DNA of 29,283 bases from Cudoniella acicularis. Lineage: Eukaryota; Ascomycota; Leotiomycetes; Helotiales; Helotiaceae. Numbering within the stretch: position 1 is the stretch's first letter; every line of letters starts with the position of its first letter. The notes beneath the pieces were generated by a model, which was not told the DNA's origin, searched no databases, and saw only the letters and a program-made list of their open reading frames with translations. The DNA is taken from positions 1 through 29,283 of the forward strand of contig JAAMPI010000652.1 of NCBI GenBank assembly GCA_013054445.1. Reading direction: 5' to 3'. Below are positions 8,332 to 20,037 of this stretch, piece by piece. A program made the position numbers and the translations under genes.

Positions 8332-11300
8332 GCTCCTCTTCTGTGGATAACGATAGCGGTGCGGAGGAGGAAACAATCAATGGCGATGCTATTGATAGGA
8401 GACAAGATGTGTTGGCACACGGGGAGAGAGAAAATGGAAATAAACCGGTTGAAGGGCGTATCGTGGAGTTACTTCAAGAGGAGAGAGAGGGTTCCTTGAC
8501 ACCTCAGCAAGTGGGCAATGGCACGAATCGATACAAGACTATTGGAGCTTTAGAAAGTGCTTCTGAAGACGGATCTCTGGACACCCTTCCTCGTCGACCC
8601 GCGAGCCCTATAGAATCCCTCATGTCCATACCAGACGATTCTCCTTCTGTTCAGGTAGGCAGAGCCATTTGATTGTGTTATGACCCCTCTAACGTTTGGC
8701 ATAGGGCTCTGTCTTGTCATCTCCTGGCGGAAGCAGCATTCTGCCTTCTCTGGCTTCTAGGCCTGGTCTTGGAAGTCCAACGCCATCATTTCGCCCATTC
8801 GATAGACGGTTCCAATCTCGAATTTCCAGCTCAACCCTATCTATACCTCGTCCCGTCTCCCCCACTCCTGCATACCTCAAAGGCCATGGGCGTCAGGTTT
8901 CTGCTACCAGCACACTACTACCTGAATCCGGGGATACTGATACCCCATCTCCGCCATGGGAAGTTGTCAGATGGACAAAATTGAAGAAGTTGAACGGACA
9001 GGCGTTTTCCGAGGTTGGCAAACGCAGTTTTGGCGTGCCGACATGTATATCAGTCTCTGCATCGATAGTGTTGGGAACATCCAAAGGAATAATCTTAATT
9101 TTTGACTATCACCAAAGCCTAAAATCTATCATAGGACCTGGCACGAAGGGTATGACTTCCACTTGTTATTTGAAATTTAATAGTGCTGATTGTTTTTAGC
9201 TATTGAGTCTGGCGCTATTACATCTATAGCGATCTCAGCAGACCACCTAATTGTTGCCGGAGGACATGCAAACGGCAGCATTTTTACTTGGGAGATCGCT
9301 AAAGCGGCTCGCCCCTTTCTCCATATCCCAAGCCTCCAGGCCTCCCAAATGGTCAATCGAAGTGTTGATGGTCATATACCAAATGTTGCAATAAGGCATC
9401 TTGGCTTCTTAGGCACCCGACATACAGCACTTGTTTCCGCTGACGACCGTGGCATGGCTTTCTCCCACCTGGCCACTCGAGGAATGGGTGCTGTCGCCCG
9501 TGTCGTTAGAACTACGCGGATTTTAGGCCGTTATCCGAATGATACTTCTACATCTGGAAAACCACGAAAACCCAGTACTGTTCTGGCTTTTGCTCCGCTG
9601 CCTCTCGGGAATGTTGAACGCAGTACAGATACTCTGGGCCTCACTGCAATGCTTACCCCGTATCTCTTGGTGATAGTATCAACAACTCCCGTTGCACAGA
9701 CACAACACAAGGCCGCCAGACCAAAGGAAGTTGCAGCTCATAGCGCCATGAGTGGATGCTTGGCGTGGTTCCCTGCAGTTAAATTAAAAGTCAAGGATCC
9801 TAAGACTGGCAGTGATGTATCAAAAGTTAAATTGGTATATTGCTGGTCCAATGTCTTGACTGTCCTTGATGTTGATGAGATCGAATCCCCGGATAAGGAT
9901 AAGCCTCCGAGTCTCTCTTTCAAACCACGCAGCCGATGGAAAGCAGAAGAGGCCATAGTAGCAGTACAGTGGCTCAGTCGATCGGTCTTAACTGTCTTGA
10001 CTATTACTCAGCGTCTAATAATCCTTGAGGATGGGACTATGCGAATGACGGAAGCTTTTGACTTAGTCCACAAGCACATTTATCACCAAGACTTGTTCTC
10101 GAAGCAATTGCACAATCTTGTAGAGCAACTCGATGAGGAAGACCCATCTATGCATGGTGTTGTCGCCGATGCTTTCTACATGAGCTTTAAGGCATACAAG
10201 GGCCGAATGTTCCTCCTTGGATTCAATGATGTTTCTGTTGGGTCCCTATCAAACTGGGCGGATCGTTTGATAGCCCTGATGGAGGATGGAGATTACATTG
10301 GTGCTATTCAGTTGGCGACATCTTACTATACTGGAGATGCCGACAAGCTCACGATTGGTCTCCCAGAAGATACTAGCCTGCGTCATTCAATGGTTCAGGA
10401 TAAGTTAGTCGAAATCATGACAGCGTCTCTTAAATTTGCGTTCAGTCAACGCCAAAAGCAGCCAAAAGTAGTGGACCTAGGTCATCTCAAAGACTTAGCA
10501 GAGGCTTGCTTTGAAGCGTGCCTAAGTATTGGGGACATTGATTTCCTTTTCGATGAAGCCTATGAGTGGTATGAAGATGGGGATTCCGAAGGGATCTTTC
10601 TCGAGGTTCTGGAACCCCATATTCTGGAGACTCGAATCACCATCGTGCCTCCAACAGTCGTCAAAGCCATGGTTACCTATTTTGTCAGCAAAGGCTTGGA
10701 AAGTCGATTAGAAGAGATGATATGCCACATGGATACGATGACCCTCGACATTGACCAAGTGACTACTTTATGCAAGCAACATAACTTGTACGATGCTCTC
10801 ATATATGTTTGGAACCAAGCTCTACATGACTATATTACACCTTTAATCGACCTCTTAACACTCCTGGTACCCCTCACCCAAAATGGAGATTACCTTGCCA
10901 ATGGTAATGTCATGGAAGACCCAATTTTCGGAGTAAATGCACTGAAGATGTTCCCATACATGTCTTATACCTTCACAGGTCGAGTCTATCCCACAGGTGA
11001 TAATCTTGGAGACCAGGTGGCCTTGAATGCAAAGGCAGAGTTGTACTGGTTTATATTTTCCGGACGGACAATTACCTGGCCAAAAACGACTGGAAAGTCT
11101 TTCTTAACACAACCATCTCAAGAGCATGAACCGTCATTTCCCTATCTTAGAATTATTCTCAAATTTGATGCGCCAAGCTTTTTGAGTGCACTCAACGAAG
11201 CTTTTGAGGACTCATTTCTCAACGATACCCCAGAACGAGCGGTCAATGGCGGCTCTAATCGAAACATGTCAGAAGAGCACATATTTGGCCTCTCCGTCAA

Positions 11301-13212
11301 CAGACAATACATTGTGACTATTCTGCTAGAAGTTATGAACACCAACGAATTTGCTTCAGAAGACACAATTTATCTCGATATGTTCATCGCACGAAACTTG
11401 CCCAAGTTTCCTCAATACCTTTTGCTCTCAGGAACGGCATTGCATAAGGTATTGACTGGCTTGTGTAATTACCCTGGAGAAGATTTAGCAGACGATGCAC
11501 AATTGAGTGCTGAATACCTGCTCTCAGTTTACCATCCCCCAGACTTAGCTTCTCTGCTCCCGCTATTTGAGAAAGCCGGATTCTACCGAGTCCTCAAAAG
11601 CACTTACAAGGCAGAAAAGCAATACAGCAAGCTTATCCAAACATACTTCGAGGATCCAGAGAACCGTGAGGATGTGTTTGATTGTATAGCGGATTGCTTG
11701 AGACCACGATCGGGCTTGACCAAACGACAGACACGAGATGTCCATGAAGTTATGGAAGCTCATGCAAGCGATCTAATATATCTTGATGCTGTCAAAGCAG
11801 CCACGATTATTGACTCTTACGTGCCTGCGCTCCATCGGACGTTCCTTGAATCTTTGCCAAATGACACCGAGTTGCAGTACACTTACTTGCACACAATATT
11901 TGAGCCGAAGGCCAGAGATGCGGAGGATACAAAGCACTCTTACCACGAAGAATTTACTGAGCGATACGTGCAACTTATGTGCAAATTTGATTCAGGGCAC
12001 GTTTCAAAATATGTCGAATCAGTCCAAGCCAGTGATTTGCGTCTCGAAAAGGTTTTACCCTATATGGAGGAAAGCGGTGTCGTTGATGCTGCTGTTGTTT
12101 TGATGGCTAGAGACGGCCAGCTTAGAGAAGCTATGAACCGCCTTATCCAGCATTTGAGAAAACTGGAGACTACTCTGTTAGGTCTCTTGAGTGGTTTGGA
12201 AGAAGATATGCAATCATTGTCAGTCGTAGAACCGACTCGAGATCTCCTTGAAGCATTACAAAAGTACACGAATGTGGGCATTTGGCTTTGTCAGGGCCAG
12301 GAGAAACCGCAATCAATGCAGTCCATTACAAGTCCTGTTCGACAGAAATCATCTTCGAAGAATGAGCTTCTTCCAGACGAGGTTCTATGGCTGGACCTCA
12401 TCGATGTCATTGTTCAGATTACTCGCAAGCTCTCGGCAGGTCTATCTGAACTTGAAGGCCCTACTTCAGCTGGAAATGACTATGATAAATTAGTTGCACA
12501 GCTACGGACACTTGTCCAACGTTGCTTCACTGCCTTGCTGACCTCGACATCTTCGCCAACACCGTTTAGCACAAACCTTTCTTTCCTCCGGATCCTTAGA
12601 GCATTTTTGACTCGAGCCTCGGTTTCTTCTCCAAACCTCAGCGACTTGCGAGCGGTGTTGGCCTCGATATTTTCAGCTTATGCGTACGAGGAAAGCATTC
12701 TCAGCCTAGCTAATCGCTTGTTGGAAAAAGATCTTTTCGTGAATGTTAAATCTGCAACAGCTCTCCGTCAACGAGGTTGGAGGCCGCGAGGTTCAACCTG
12801 CGAGGGCTGCGGCCGTCGTGTTTGGGGTCCCGGTGTCTCGGGCGATGTTTTTTCCAGATGGGAAGAGCGTCAAGAAATGGACCAAAAACGGCGAAAGGAG
12901 AGAAGGGCAGAATTAGCAGGAGGTCAAGTCGAACGAGGAAAAGGCAGAGCACACATGCGGAATCTCAGCAAAGCGAGCACGATCGACATGTCTAAGAGCA
13001 GGGGAAAGGGTGTATCTACTGATAGCACTGGGGATATGGAAGGTGGGCAGCAGACGGATATCCAGGGTGAGAATATGGCCCAGCCTGAGTTAGGGCCACT
13101 AGTGGTCTTGGCTTGTAGGCATATATATCACGAGTCTTGCTTGGAGGCTATGCAGAGTGAGGGCGCCACCGCTCCCGATGGTAGGGAGTTTGTATGTCCG
13201 ATAGATGGTTAA
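8328..13212 (+). CDS. vps8: Vps8, CORVET tethering complex subunit
   Basis: Three exons: 8328-8654, 8705-9149 and 9200-13212, with 50-nt GT-AG introns, giving 1594 aa. Residues 1 to about 190 are Ser/Pro-rich and probably disordered. A WD40-like beta-propeller follows (around GVPTCISVSASIVLGTSKG, then SAITSIAIS-type strands and GGHANGSIFTWEI), then a long alpha-solenoid of the Vps8/clathrin-repeat type through about residue 1440. The C-terminus has a split RING-like finger: CEGCGRRVWG near residue 1458, a charged insertion, then LACRHIYHESC and a final CPIDG. Vps8 is the Rab5-binding subunit of CORVET and acts in early endosome fusion at the vacuolar pathway. Fungal homologues are of similar size. 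The gene is divergent from the GPALPP gene and converges on AlaRS. Confidence 0.95.
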
Positions 13213-13640
13213 TGATATAGAACTAGTTTTAGTCTATTAATTATATGGACTAGCTAATCCCAGTAGAGTTCGACGTGGCCTTTGGAATATTTGTGTTAAT
13301 GAAAAGGGATATAGCCTCAAGCTAAATCGGATTGTTATAGAAGATAGTACAGATGGGAGTTCTATCCAACCCATTCGAGCAATTTCCCGTGCTGTCATGT
13401 GTTGAGATTATCTGTATTTCTTAGCCCTAGAAGGGGGACTCTCCGAAAGGTTCATTATTCACGCCAATGAGAGCATCCTTTAATGAAGACAAGACCCAAA
13501 AAACCAAAGTCTATAAACACCATGACTTGGTGGAATATACTCTAAACAAGCAATTCATCACACCCATTCATAATTGTGAAAGATCCCAACCCCCCTTACG
13601 CAATTGCACCATAAAGTTTTATCAATCGGGGTATAAGTTC
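13213..13640. other. Convergent 3' spacer between vps8 and ala1
   Basis: A 428-bp spacer holding the 3' UTRs and poly(A) signals of two converging genes. No gene or repeat recognised. Confidence 0.6.
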
Positions 13641-16600
13641 TCAGACCTTAAGCTTTTCCGCAAACCATTTCTCCGCAACAGCAACAGCTTCCTCGATCTT
13701 TTCGGCATTGGTGCCTTGACCTGTTCTCGTTGGCTCCTTGCCTCCTGACCGTCCGCCGATGACCTCAGAGACGGCGGCGGCCCAATGCTCTGCGGTAACG
13801 CCTTGAGAAGAGTGTTCCTATAGCTTGTTAGTCATAATGAATTTAAAGGGAGAAGTAAAGACTTACTGTGCCAACATAAACTCCATGTACAACAGCACCT
13901 TCGGTCTCGCTACCACCAAAGAGGTACACTGTCTTATCTTTCGCCTTGATCTTGAAGTGGTTCATGACATCGGTTATAGCTTTTGGATTCGCAGAGATAG
14001 GTAATTGTCCAATGTAGACCTTGCTATCCTTATTATCAGGATGAGCGAAGTGATCGGTGACGGTGTCGAGCGCAGTCTTTGATTCTGCCTTCTGTTTCTT
14101 CTTCTGCTCATCCATCACGCTCTTTTGTACCTTAGCAAAGCGTGTCCTAAGCTCTTCTTTTGAAAGCGTCGAAATGGTCAGTTGCGCCAACTCATTTTGA
14201 GTTGCCTTGACTTCGGCCTCCTTTTCTGGACTGTATGGCATTTTCTCTAAAGCAGCAATCTTTTGTCCAAATTCGAGAGCCAGCCTTTGAACTTCGTGGG
14301 CAGTGTCGCCGGTGTATGCGATGATTCGTCGAATGCCCTTAGCAATGCCACTCTCTTCAACAATAACAAGATCTTTGATCAGACCGGTTTGGTCAACATG
14401 AGTACCGCCACAGAATTCGACACTGACTTTTCGCCATTCTGGATTCCGAGGTTCAGCGAGGAGAGTGTCTACGTCAACTCCAACTGATACAACACGGACA
14501 GGATTAGGGTAGGTCTCGCCAAAAACAGCGCGAACTCCCTCAATTCCTTTGGCAATATCCAAATCCACATCCTTGGCGTAGATCTTGCAATTTTGTTTGA
14601 TATATGAATTTGACGAGTCCTCGATCTTCTTGAGCTCCGGGAGAGTGACCTGAGTCTTGTGTGAGAAATCAAAACGCAGCTTATCTTGGTCGACCAAAGA
14701 GCCCTTTTGGTTAATGTCATCACCAAGGTGCTCCCTCAACGCATGATTGAGGATGTGAGTTCCGGTGTGGTTATTGCGGATTGGTTGCCGTCTCAGCTCA
14801 TCGTACTCGCAAATAACTTCGTCGCCTGCCTTCAAATGGCCATACTTAAAGTAGCCATTGTGGACAATGTATCCACCATAGGCCTGAACATCCAGAACTT
14901 GGAATTCCGCAACGCCATCAATGATTATCTTGCCTGTATCAGCAACTTGACCTCCTTGCTCAGCGTAAAAGTTCGTCTTGTCTAACAATATACCACAGGA
15001 TTTATCGCTTGGAAGGCCCTCCGTGGACTTCAAAAAGTCTTTGCCGTCATAAATGAGTTGAATTTTGCCATGGCTGTCGCCTTTCAGAAACTTCGCATCG
15101 TCATTTGGTCTCGAGATACCACTTTTGTCCAACTCGGCAATCTGATGCACATCTAATTTCGCAAAAGTAAGTGCGGCCTCCTTGACAGACTTGCTGGCCT
15201 CGCGGGCCTTCTCCTTCGCAATCTCAATCTCGGCATCATCGGTCTCCAAACCCCTCTCCTCGGCCATAATCTTAGTCAAATCTTCTGGAAATCCAAAAGT
15301 ATCGTACAGTCTCCACACATCAGCACCAGAAAGCTTCTTTGTATTGGTCTTGATAGCCTGCGCAGCGTATTTCTCAAACATCTTCTCACCACGATCTAAT
15401 GTTCTCGCAAACGCTTCTTCCTCCTCATCTAGAATTTCCTTGACGTCAAGCTGTTTCTTTTTAATTTCAGGGAACTGCTCTCCCATCTGTTCGACAAGAG
15501 CAGGAAGAATCTGAGAAAAGAAGTTGCCAATCTCGGCGTTGAAGTACTTGCGAGCATAACGTGAGCCACGACGTAACACTCGTCGGACAACGTAGCCTCT
15601 TCCTTCATTGTTGGGTACTCCTCCATCGGAGATAGCGAAGGTCAATAGTCGAATGTGATCTGCAATCACTCGGTATGCCGTATCTATACCATCAACATCG
15701 TCTTTGCCGTATTTATCTGTATATTTTCTGGCGTTTGTAACTTCCTGGATTTTGGCGAATAGAGGTGAAAAGACATCAGTATCGTAATTCGATAACTTGT
15801 CTTGAAGTACTGAAACCAATCGCTCGTACCCCATACCGGTGTCAACATGTTTGGCAGGTAGAGTCTTCAGTGACCTATCCTTTTGTCGGTCGAATTGGAT
15901 AAAGACGTTGTTCCAAATCTCCAGAACATTCGGATCATCCATATTGACAAGGTGAGCAGCATTTCGGCCCCCGCCTATTCTGTCGTAGTGAACTTCACTG
16001 CAAGGTCCGCATGGTCCTTGGTCACCCATCTCCCAGAAATTGTCCTTCATATTTCCGGGCAAAATATGGTCGTCCGCCACTCCAACATTCATCCATAAAC
16101 TCTTTGCCTCAAGATCTGGCTCCAGACCGGCAGATTTATCGCCTTCGAAGTAGGTAACATACAGGCGATTGGGATCCAGACCATAAACCTTCGTGAGGAG
16201 CTCCCAGGACATCTCGATAGCCTCCTTCTTGAAGTAATCTCCAAAGGACCAGTTACCCAACATCTCAAAGAAAGTATGGTGGTAGCTATCTTTCCCAACA
16301 TCGTCGAGATCGTTGTGCTTTCCGCCTGCACGTATACACTGGGTACTGTCAGCTTACCCTCATGTCGAAGAAATTTTGGAGTTGCAGACCTTTTGGGTAT
16401 CTACGGCTCTCTTCAACTGCGCCATACCATCCGTCTTCCCAACCGTACCCAAGAAAATGGGCTTGAACTGGTTCATACCAGCATTGGTAAAAAGGAGGGT
16501 AGGGTCATTGTGGGGGACGACCGAGGACGAGGGCACTACAGTTCGCGCATGTTAGCTGAATGTTTCCAGATAGCATTGTAGAGAAGAGGGGGGGTCTGAA

Positions 16601-16952
16601 GGTCTAATTGGGCTTCATCAATGGTTCTGAATGCGTCTGCAAGTGCATTCCTGAAATTTTGCTCTTCCCAAAAATTACCCCGCTACATACCAATAGTGTG
16701 ACCTTTTCCCGCAAAGAAGTCCAAAAATTGCTTCCTGACCACCGGGGCAGTCCATTTATTCTGCGAATCCGCCATGTTGATATAGGAGTTCGAGAAGTGG
16801 CGATATCCAGATGTCTTTGTTGTTGATGTTGTGCGCGTGCTCCAAAGTGCGAATCGCGTCGCCGCCGCTTCGGAATTATTGAACGTTCGAAGGTGACTCA
16901 GTCCTAATCGTCGGATCCTGCGCAGACTCATACATCCACGCAAATCATTCAT
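13641..16952 (-). CDS. ala1: Alanyl-tRNA synthetase, cytosolic and mitochondrial forms
   Basis: Four exons: 16952-16691, 16535-16390, 16338-13867 and 13817-13641. From the ATG at 16775 ([11 protein letters not shown]) the product is 959 aa, the usual cytosolic length. Two upstream in-frame ATGs (16952 and 16931) add 59 or 52 residues rich in Arg/Ser/Thr, beginning [17 protein letters not shown] and ending RHFSNSY, a typical mitochondrial presequence. The catalytic class II core includes [46 protein letters not shown] and the [12 protein letters not shown] block. The editing domain keeps HTGTH (about residues 601-605) and CGGTH (about 720-724), its zinc ligands. The C-Ala domain follows. It charges tRNA-Ala and clears mischarged Ser/Gly. 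The second intron uses an unusual GTCTGC donor but is forced by the conserved [10 protein letters not shown]. Confidence 0.96.
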
Positions 16953-17115
16953 CCGCCCTCTAACTGTATCCCGATAGGCCTCCTACGCGAGCACGGATTC
17001 CTTCTGATGCTTGGATTGCTGAAGACGCACGGAACTCTTTGATTCATGAGATAAAGAGGTGAGGTCTGGAGCTCTTGTCTAGGAGAAGTTTGTGAGGTTT
17101 GGTCGGAGGGATGGG
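16953..17115. promoter_or_regulatory. Short divergent promoter, ala1 and small protein gene
   Basis: A 163-bp gap separates the upstream AlaRS ATG (16952, minus) from the next gene's ATG (17116, plus). Both transcripts must start within or near it, so the promoter is probably shared. No specific element is certain. Confidence 0.5.
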
Positions 17116-17197
17116 ATGGATCGAGTGCAAGCGACAGGCAAGGTTAGGAAAAGAAAGGCGGAAAGTCAAGACAATGAACGCCTATCGAAGCGGCTGA
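17111..17197 (+). promoter_or_regulatory. Out-of-frame ATG five bases before the main start
   Basis: ATG at 17111 opens a 28-codon frame in another phase, ending with TGA at 17195-17197 inside the first exon of the next gene. Both ATGs have G at -3 and G at +4. Translation of the main frame would need leaky scanning, or a start that favours the second ATG. Confidence 0.4.
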
Positions 17198-17868
17198 GTT
17201 TGCTCAATCTAGGTCTGGATCCTTTAATTTCATTTTCCAAACTCTGCGCAATCCTAACTAACGTATTCGCAGAGCGCAATGGCCAAAAGCTCTATGTCCC
17301 CGTGGAACAGCCCACCATAACCTCCTCGTCGAAGCCAAAAGCCCCGGCGCATCCTAAAGATGAAGATGTAATGCAACTTGACAATACGAAGCACAAAGTC
17401 TACATTTACGATCTCGATGCCGAATTATCTGATAGCAGTGAATCTGACGATGGCAAGCTCGTCTTCCTGCCAGACATCGAGAAGCACCTTCGAGAATCCC
17501 GAATCCCACCCTCGATCAGAGCCAACAGCGACGGCGAGTTGGCCGGAAATAAACAATTAGTGCTATACAGTATCCCAAGTTCTTTGACTGTGGCCGAAGA
17601 ACACGATAGCGTCAGGAAAGCTATCATTGAAACCAGGGCGAGAGCACGAGCGAAGCAAGAACAGGCACGGAGCGACCATGTCCCGGGTCCTCAAACAACG
17701 AGTACGTCAATGGCCGGGCCGCCAAACACGCGTGATTGGTATCAAGGAATGATCAATGGTACCATTCCAAAGGACCCTAGATATCAGGAACCTATGGATG
17801 AGCTACCAAACACTCCAGTTACAAATAGCATCATGGATGAGGATCTGGACGCAATGGACCTAGGTTGA
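17116..17868 (+). CDS. Uncharacterised conserved-looking fungal protein
   Basis: Two exons, 17116-17212 and 17273-17868, give 230 aa; the 60-nt intron has a GTCTGG donor, a CTAAC branch site and a CAG acceptor. I do not recognise a named family. The protein opens with a basic segment (KVRKRKAESQD), then RLSLLNLERNGQKLYVPVE, an aspartate/serine-rich patch (DAELSDSSESDDGKLVFLPD), a helical basic stretch (RARARAKQEQA), an aromatic motif RDWYQGMINGTIPKDP and an acidic end (MDEDLDAMDLG). It has no signal peptide or membrane segment, so a soluble, possibly nuclear protein is likely. The splice is supported because it restores one continuous charged sequence. It shares a divergent promoter with ala1 and converges on the RCR-like gene 220 bp away. 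Confidence 0.75.
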   Translation: MDRVQATGKVRKRKAESQDNERLSKRLSLLNLGLDPLISFSKLCAILTNVFAERNGQKLYVPVEQPTITSSSKPKAPAHPKDEDVMQLDNTKHKVYIYDLDAELSDSSESDDGKLVFLPDIEKHLRESRIPPSIRANSDGELAGNKQLVLYSIPSSLTVAEEHDSVRKAIIETRARARAKQEQARSDHVPGPQTTSTSMAGPPNTRDWYQGMINGTIPKDPRYQEPMDELPNTPVTNSIMDEDLDAMDLG

Positions 17869-18088
17869 CAAATTTCACATGACCTGGCAGACTGTTAGAA
17901 AGAATGAAATAGAGATTACTCTGTTCTCATGTTCTAATGTTGATCGTGTCTATTCCTGATAGTACATTGGTTCTCGACCACCAAAATGCAGCCCCCCAAA
18001 TCGATGCTCCATTACTCCTCTTCGCTCGGAATTACAAATGTTTAATACCCCAAATAAAGGACCCAAATCAACTCCCCGTTTGAGAACC

Positions 18089-18756
18089 TTACAATCTGTA
18101 AGGGTTGTTACTCATGGTACTCGCACCCGTGTTTTCTGCACGGAGCGCTGCGGGCGGTGGTCCAGGAGGTGCTTCGTAACTTGGTGCTGCTTCCTCAGAC
18201 CCCGTTGCTGGCCTCCGCGTTGGTTGAGAACTCCATTGTGAGGGGTTGACTTTGGTTGCTCCGGGCGGAGGTTGATACGTGGGTGGCATCTGTGCATTCG
18301 GATCATACATTGGTGGTGGCATGGGATGCATGCCGTATTGTCCACCTTCTGAATATTGATTGTAGTATACGGATGGGTTTTGGTATGCGGGATCGTATCT
18401 CGCTCGTTGTTCTCTGTTCAAGAGCCACTACATACTGTTAGCAGATGCAGTTATCCAGCGAGGGATGGAACATATTACTCGATGGTAACCCAACGGCTTT
18501 AAGCCTTTATTAATTCTCCGCTTCGCATGCCAATGTCCAAGTATCATATATGCTAGGAACAAGAACAAGATGCCGAAGAATATGCTCCACCGAACGATTT
18601 GACCTGTCTATAGACTTGTTAGTACAGTGGAGTATCGTGGTACTTGTATTAGACATCACTCACTCTCGTCCACCAGAAAGAAACTCGTCCATCGTCAACA
18701 ACAAAAGTCTGTCCGTTACTAGTGACTACCGTTTGGCGCTCCTGGAGGATTGCCAT
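18089..18756 (-). CDS. RCR-like PPxY membrane protein
   Basis: Three exons, 18756-18664, 18607-18479 and 18427-18089, with 56- and 51-nt introns, give 186 aa. A short N-terminus (MAILQERQTVVTSNGQTF) is followed by one transmembrane helix at about residues 37-55 (SIFFGILFLFLAYMILG) and then the juxtamembrane HWHAKRRINKGLKP. The cytosolic tail is rich in Pro, Tyr and Gln with two PPxY motifs (PPMY, PPTY) and a related PSYEAPPGPPP. This layout matches the Rcr family (chitin synthesis regulation, Congo red resistance), whose PPxY motifs recruit Rsp5-type NEDD4 ubiquitin ligases at endosomes and the plasma membrane. The yeast proteins are of similar length. Family assignment is by architecture, so the ortholog is not fixed. 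Confidence 0.82.
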
Positions 18757-20037
18757 ATTAAATTCGAGAGTAGGTTTGGAATCTAGAGGGCTTCGAAGCA
18801 GAACTCTTCTAAAAAAAAAACAAAAGGATTTGCTCTTCGATTGTGAATGAATGAATGTGCTTCAAGTGAACAGCCAAGACTGGAAGAAGGTGACTTTTGC
18901 AAGAGGGAGGGTGTGGCGGTGCCTGTGGGGTGGAGAAGCCGTCGAAATATCCTGTTACGGGCTTTCTCTCATCCGAGGTTTCAGAAATGTATCGAAGACT
19001 CGTCGCGAATCACGACCCACAAAACCGTTGAGGCTTTTGTTTTTCCGCTACTGGTGGGATCGGAGCAGATGACTATCATTTAAAGTGCAGGTTTGCGAAT
19101 CGTGGAGGAATGAGTGAGTGAACAGAAGACCATTGATCTTTCTAAATCGGCCATAACCCCTGACTACCAAAGCACGTGCAGAAAGCTTGATTGCTCCTCC
19201 AAGAAGGGCATGGACCCAATGGACCCGTTCTTTCGGTTTCAAGTCTTCGATTATTCCTCCGACCCAGTTTTTTCTAAGAGCCGACCTGCCGCGTCATCCT
19301 ATACCTGAGCAGTATCAATAATAAATATATCACAGAATCAAAATCATTCAGCTTCGTTGAGCACAAGATTTAAAAGGTACGTCTGTTAAGTTGAAAACAG
19401 AATTTATACCGCAGTATGTGTGAGATGGTGTTCTATAGAATAACTCACCCTAAGATATAAAGAGGAAGTCATCTCACATGCCATAACTCGGGATAAGTCA
19501 TCTATAAAGATTATACTCTTTATTTTAGTATGTGAGCTCACAAAGTTTTATAGCATACTGAAGTTTGCCTCAACCGTAAGGAAGGAGTATATAAAACTTT
19601 CGCAATGTTGGAGAAAGATGATGTGTATGGGGAAAAAGAGCTGCATTTCCAAGTAGTGATTTTGAGCATGACTGGAGGAGCTGACAGCGGCAAATTAGAA
19701 GGCAGAATTGGCGGGCTGGAAACGACCTTGGAGACGAAAAACAGTGCCTCAAAATGTAGGTGCGACCGAGTGGGCGGAATGCAAGTAGGGTAAGGTACTT
19801 TGAGAGTGTGCAGTGGTGCTGAGGGGCCCAAAACCTATATTGGGGGAGCACATTGTGTTTTCAATATGTCGGCAAAAGTCTTCAGTTTCGACGACTGACT
19901 GCTGTCTGGTATGCTGCAGGCAATAAAAATAACATCGCTCAAAAGCTTGTAAATCGAACATAAATTTTAAAGTTTCACCTGAAGAATTAGTGGAGATAAT
20001 CGTCTTGAGGTAGAACCTCTGGTATCATTTGCATTTC
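18757..20037. other. 1.3-kb intergenic region with foldback element
   Basis: It lies between the RCR-like start and the 3' end of the methyltransferase, both minus-strand. No supported gene. It holds an A10 tract at 18811-18820 near the RCR promoter, a CACGTG at 19173-19178, and the foldback DNA described separately at 19412-19560. Confidence 0.55.
19412..19560. repeat. Small MITE-like foldback element
   Basis: About 149 bp bounded by CAGTATG (19412-19418) and its complement CATACTG (19554-19560). Inside are a 9-bp inverted pair TGTGAGATG (19419-19427) / CATCTCACA (19470-19478), the perfect 12-bp palindrome TGTGAGCTCACA (19531-19542), and a hairpin ATAAAG / CTTTAT (19504-19523). It is AT-rich and non-coding. 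No convincing target-site duplication flanks it, so a transposon origin is only a suggestion. Confidence 0.45.
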
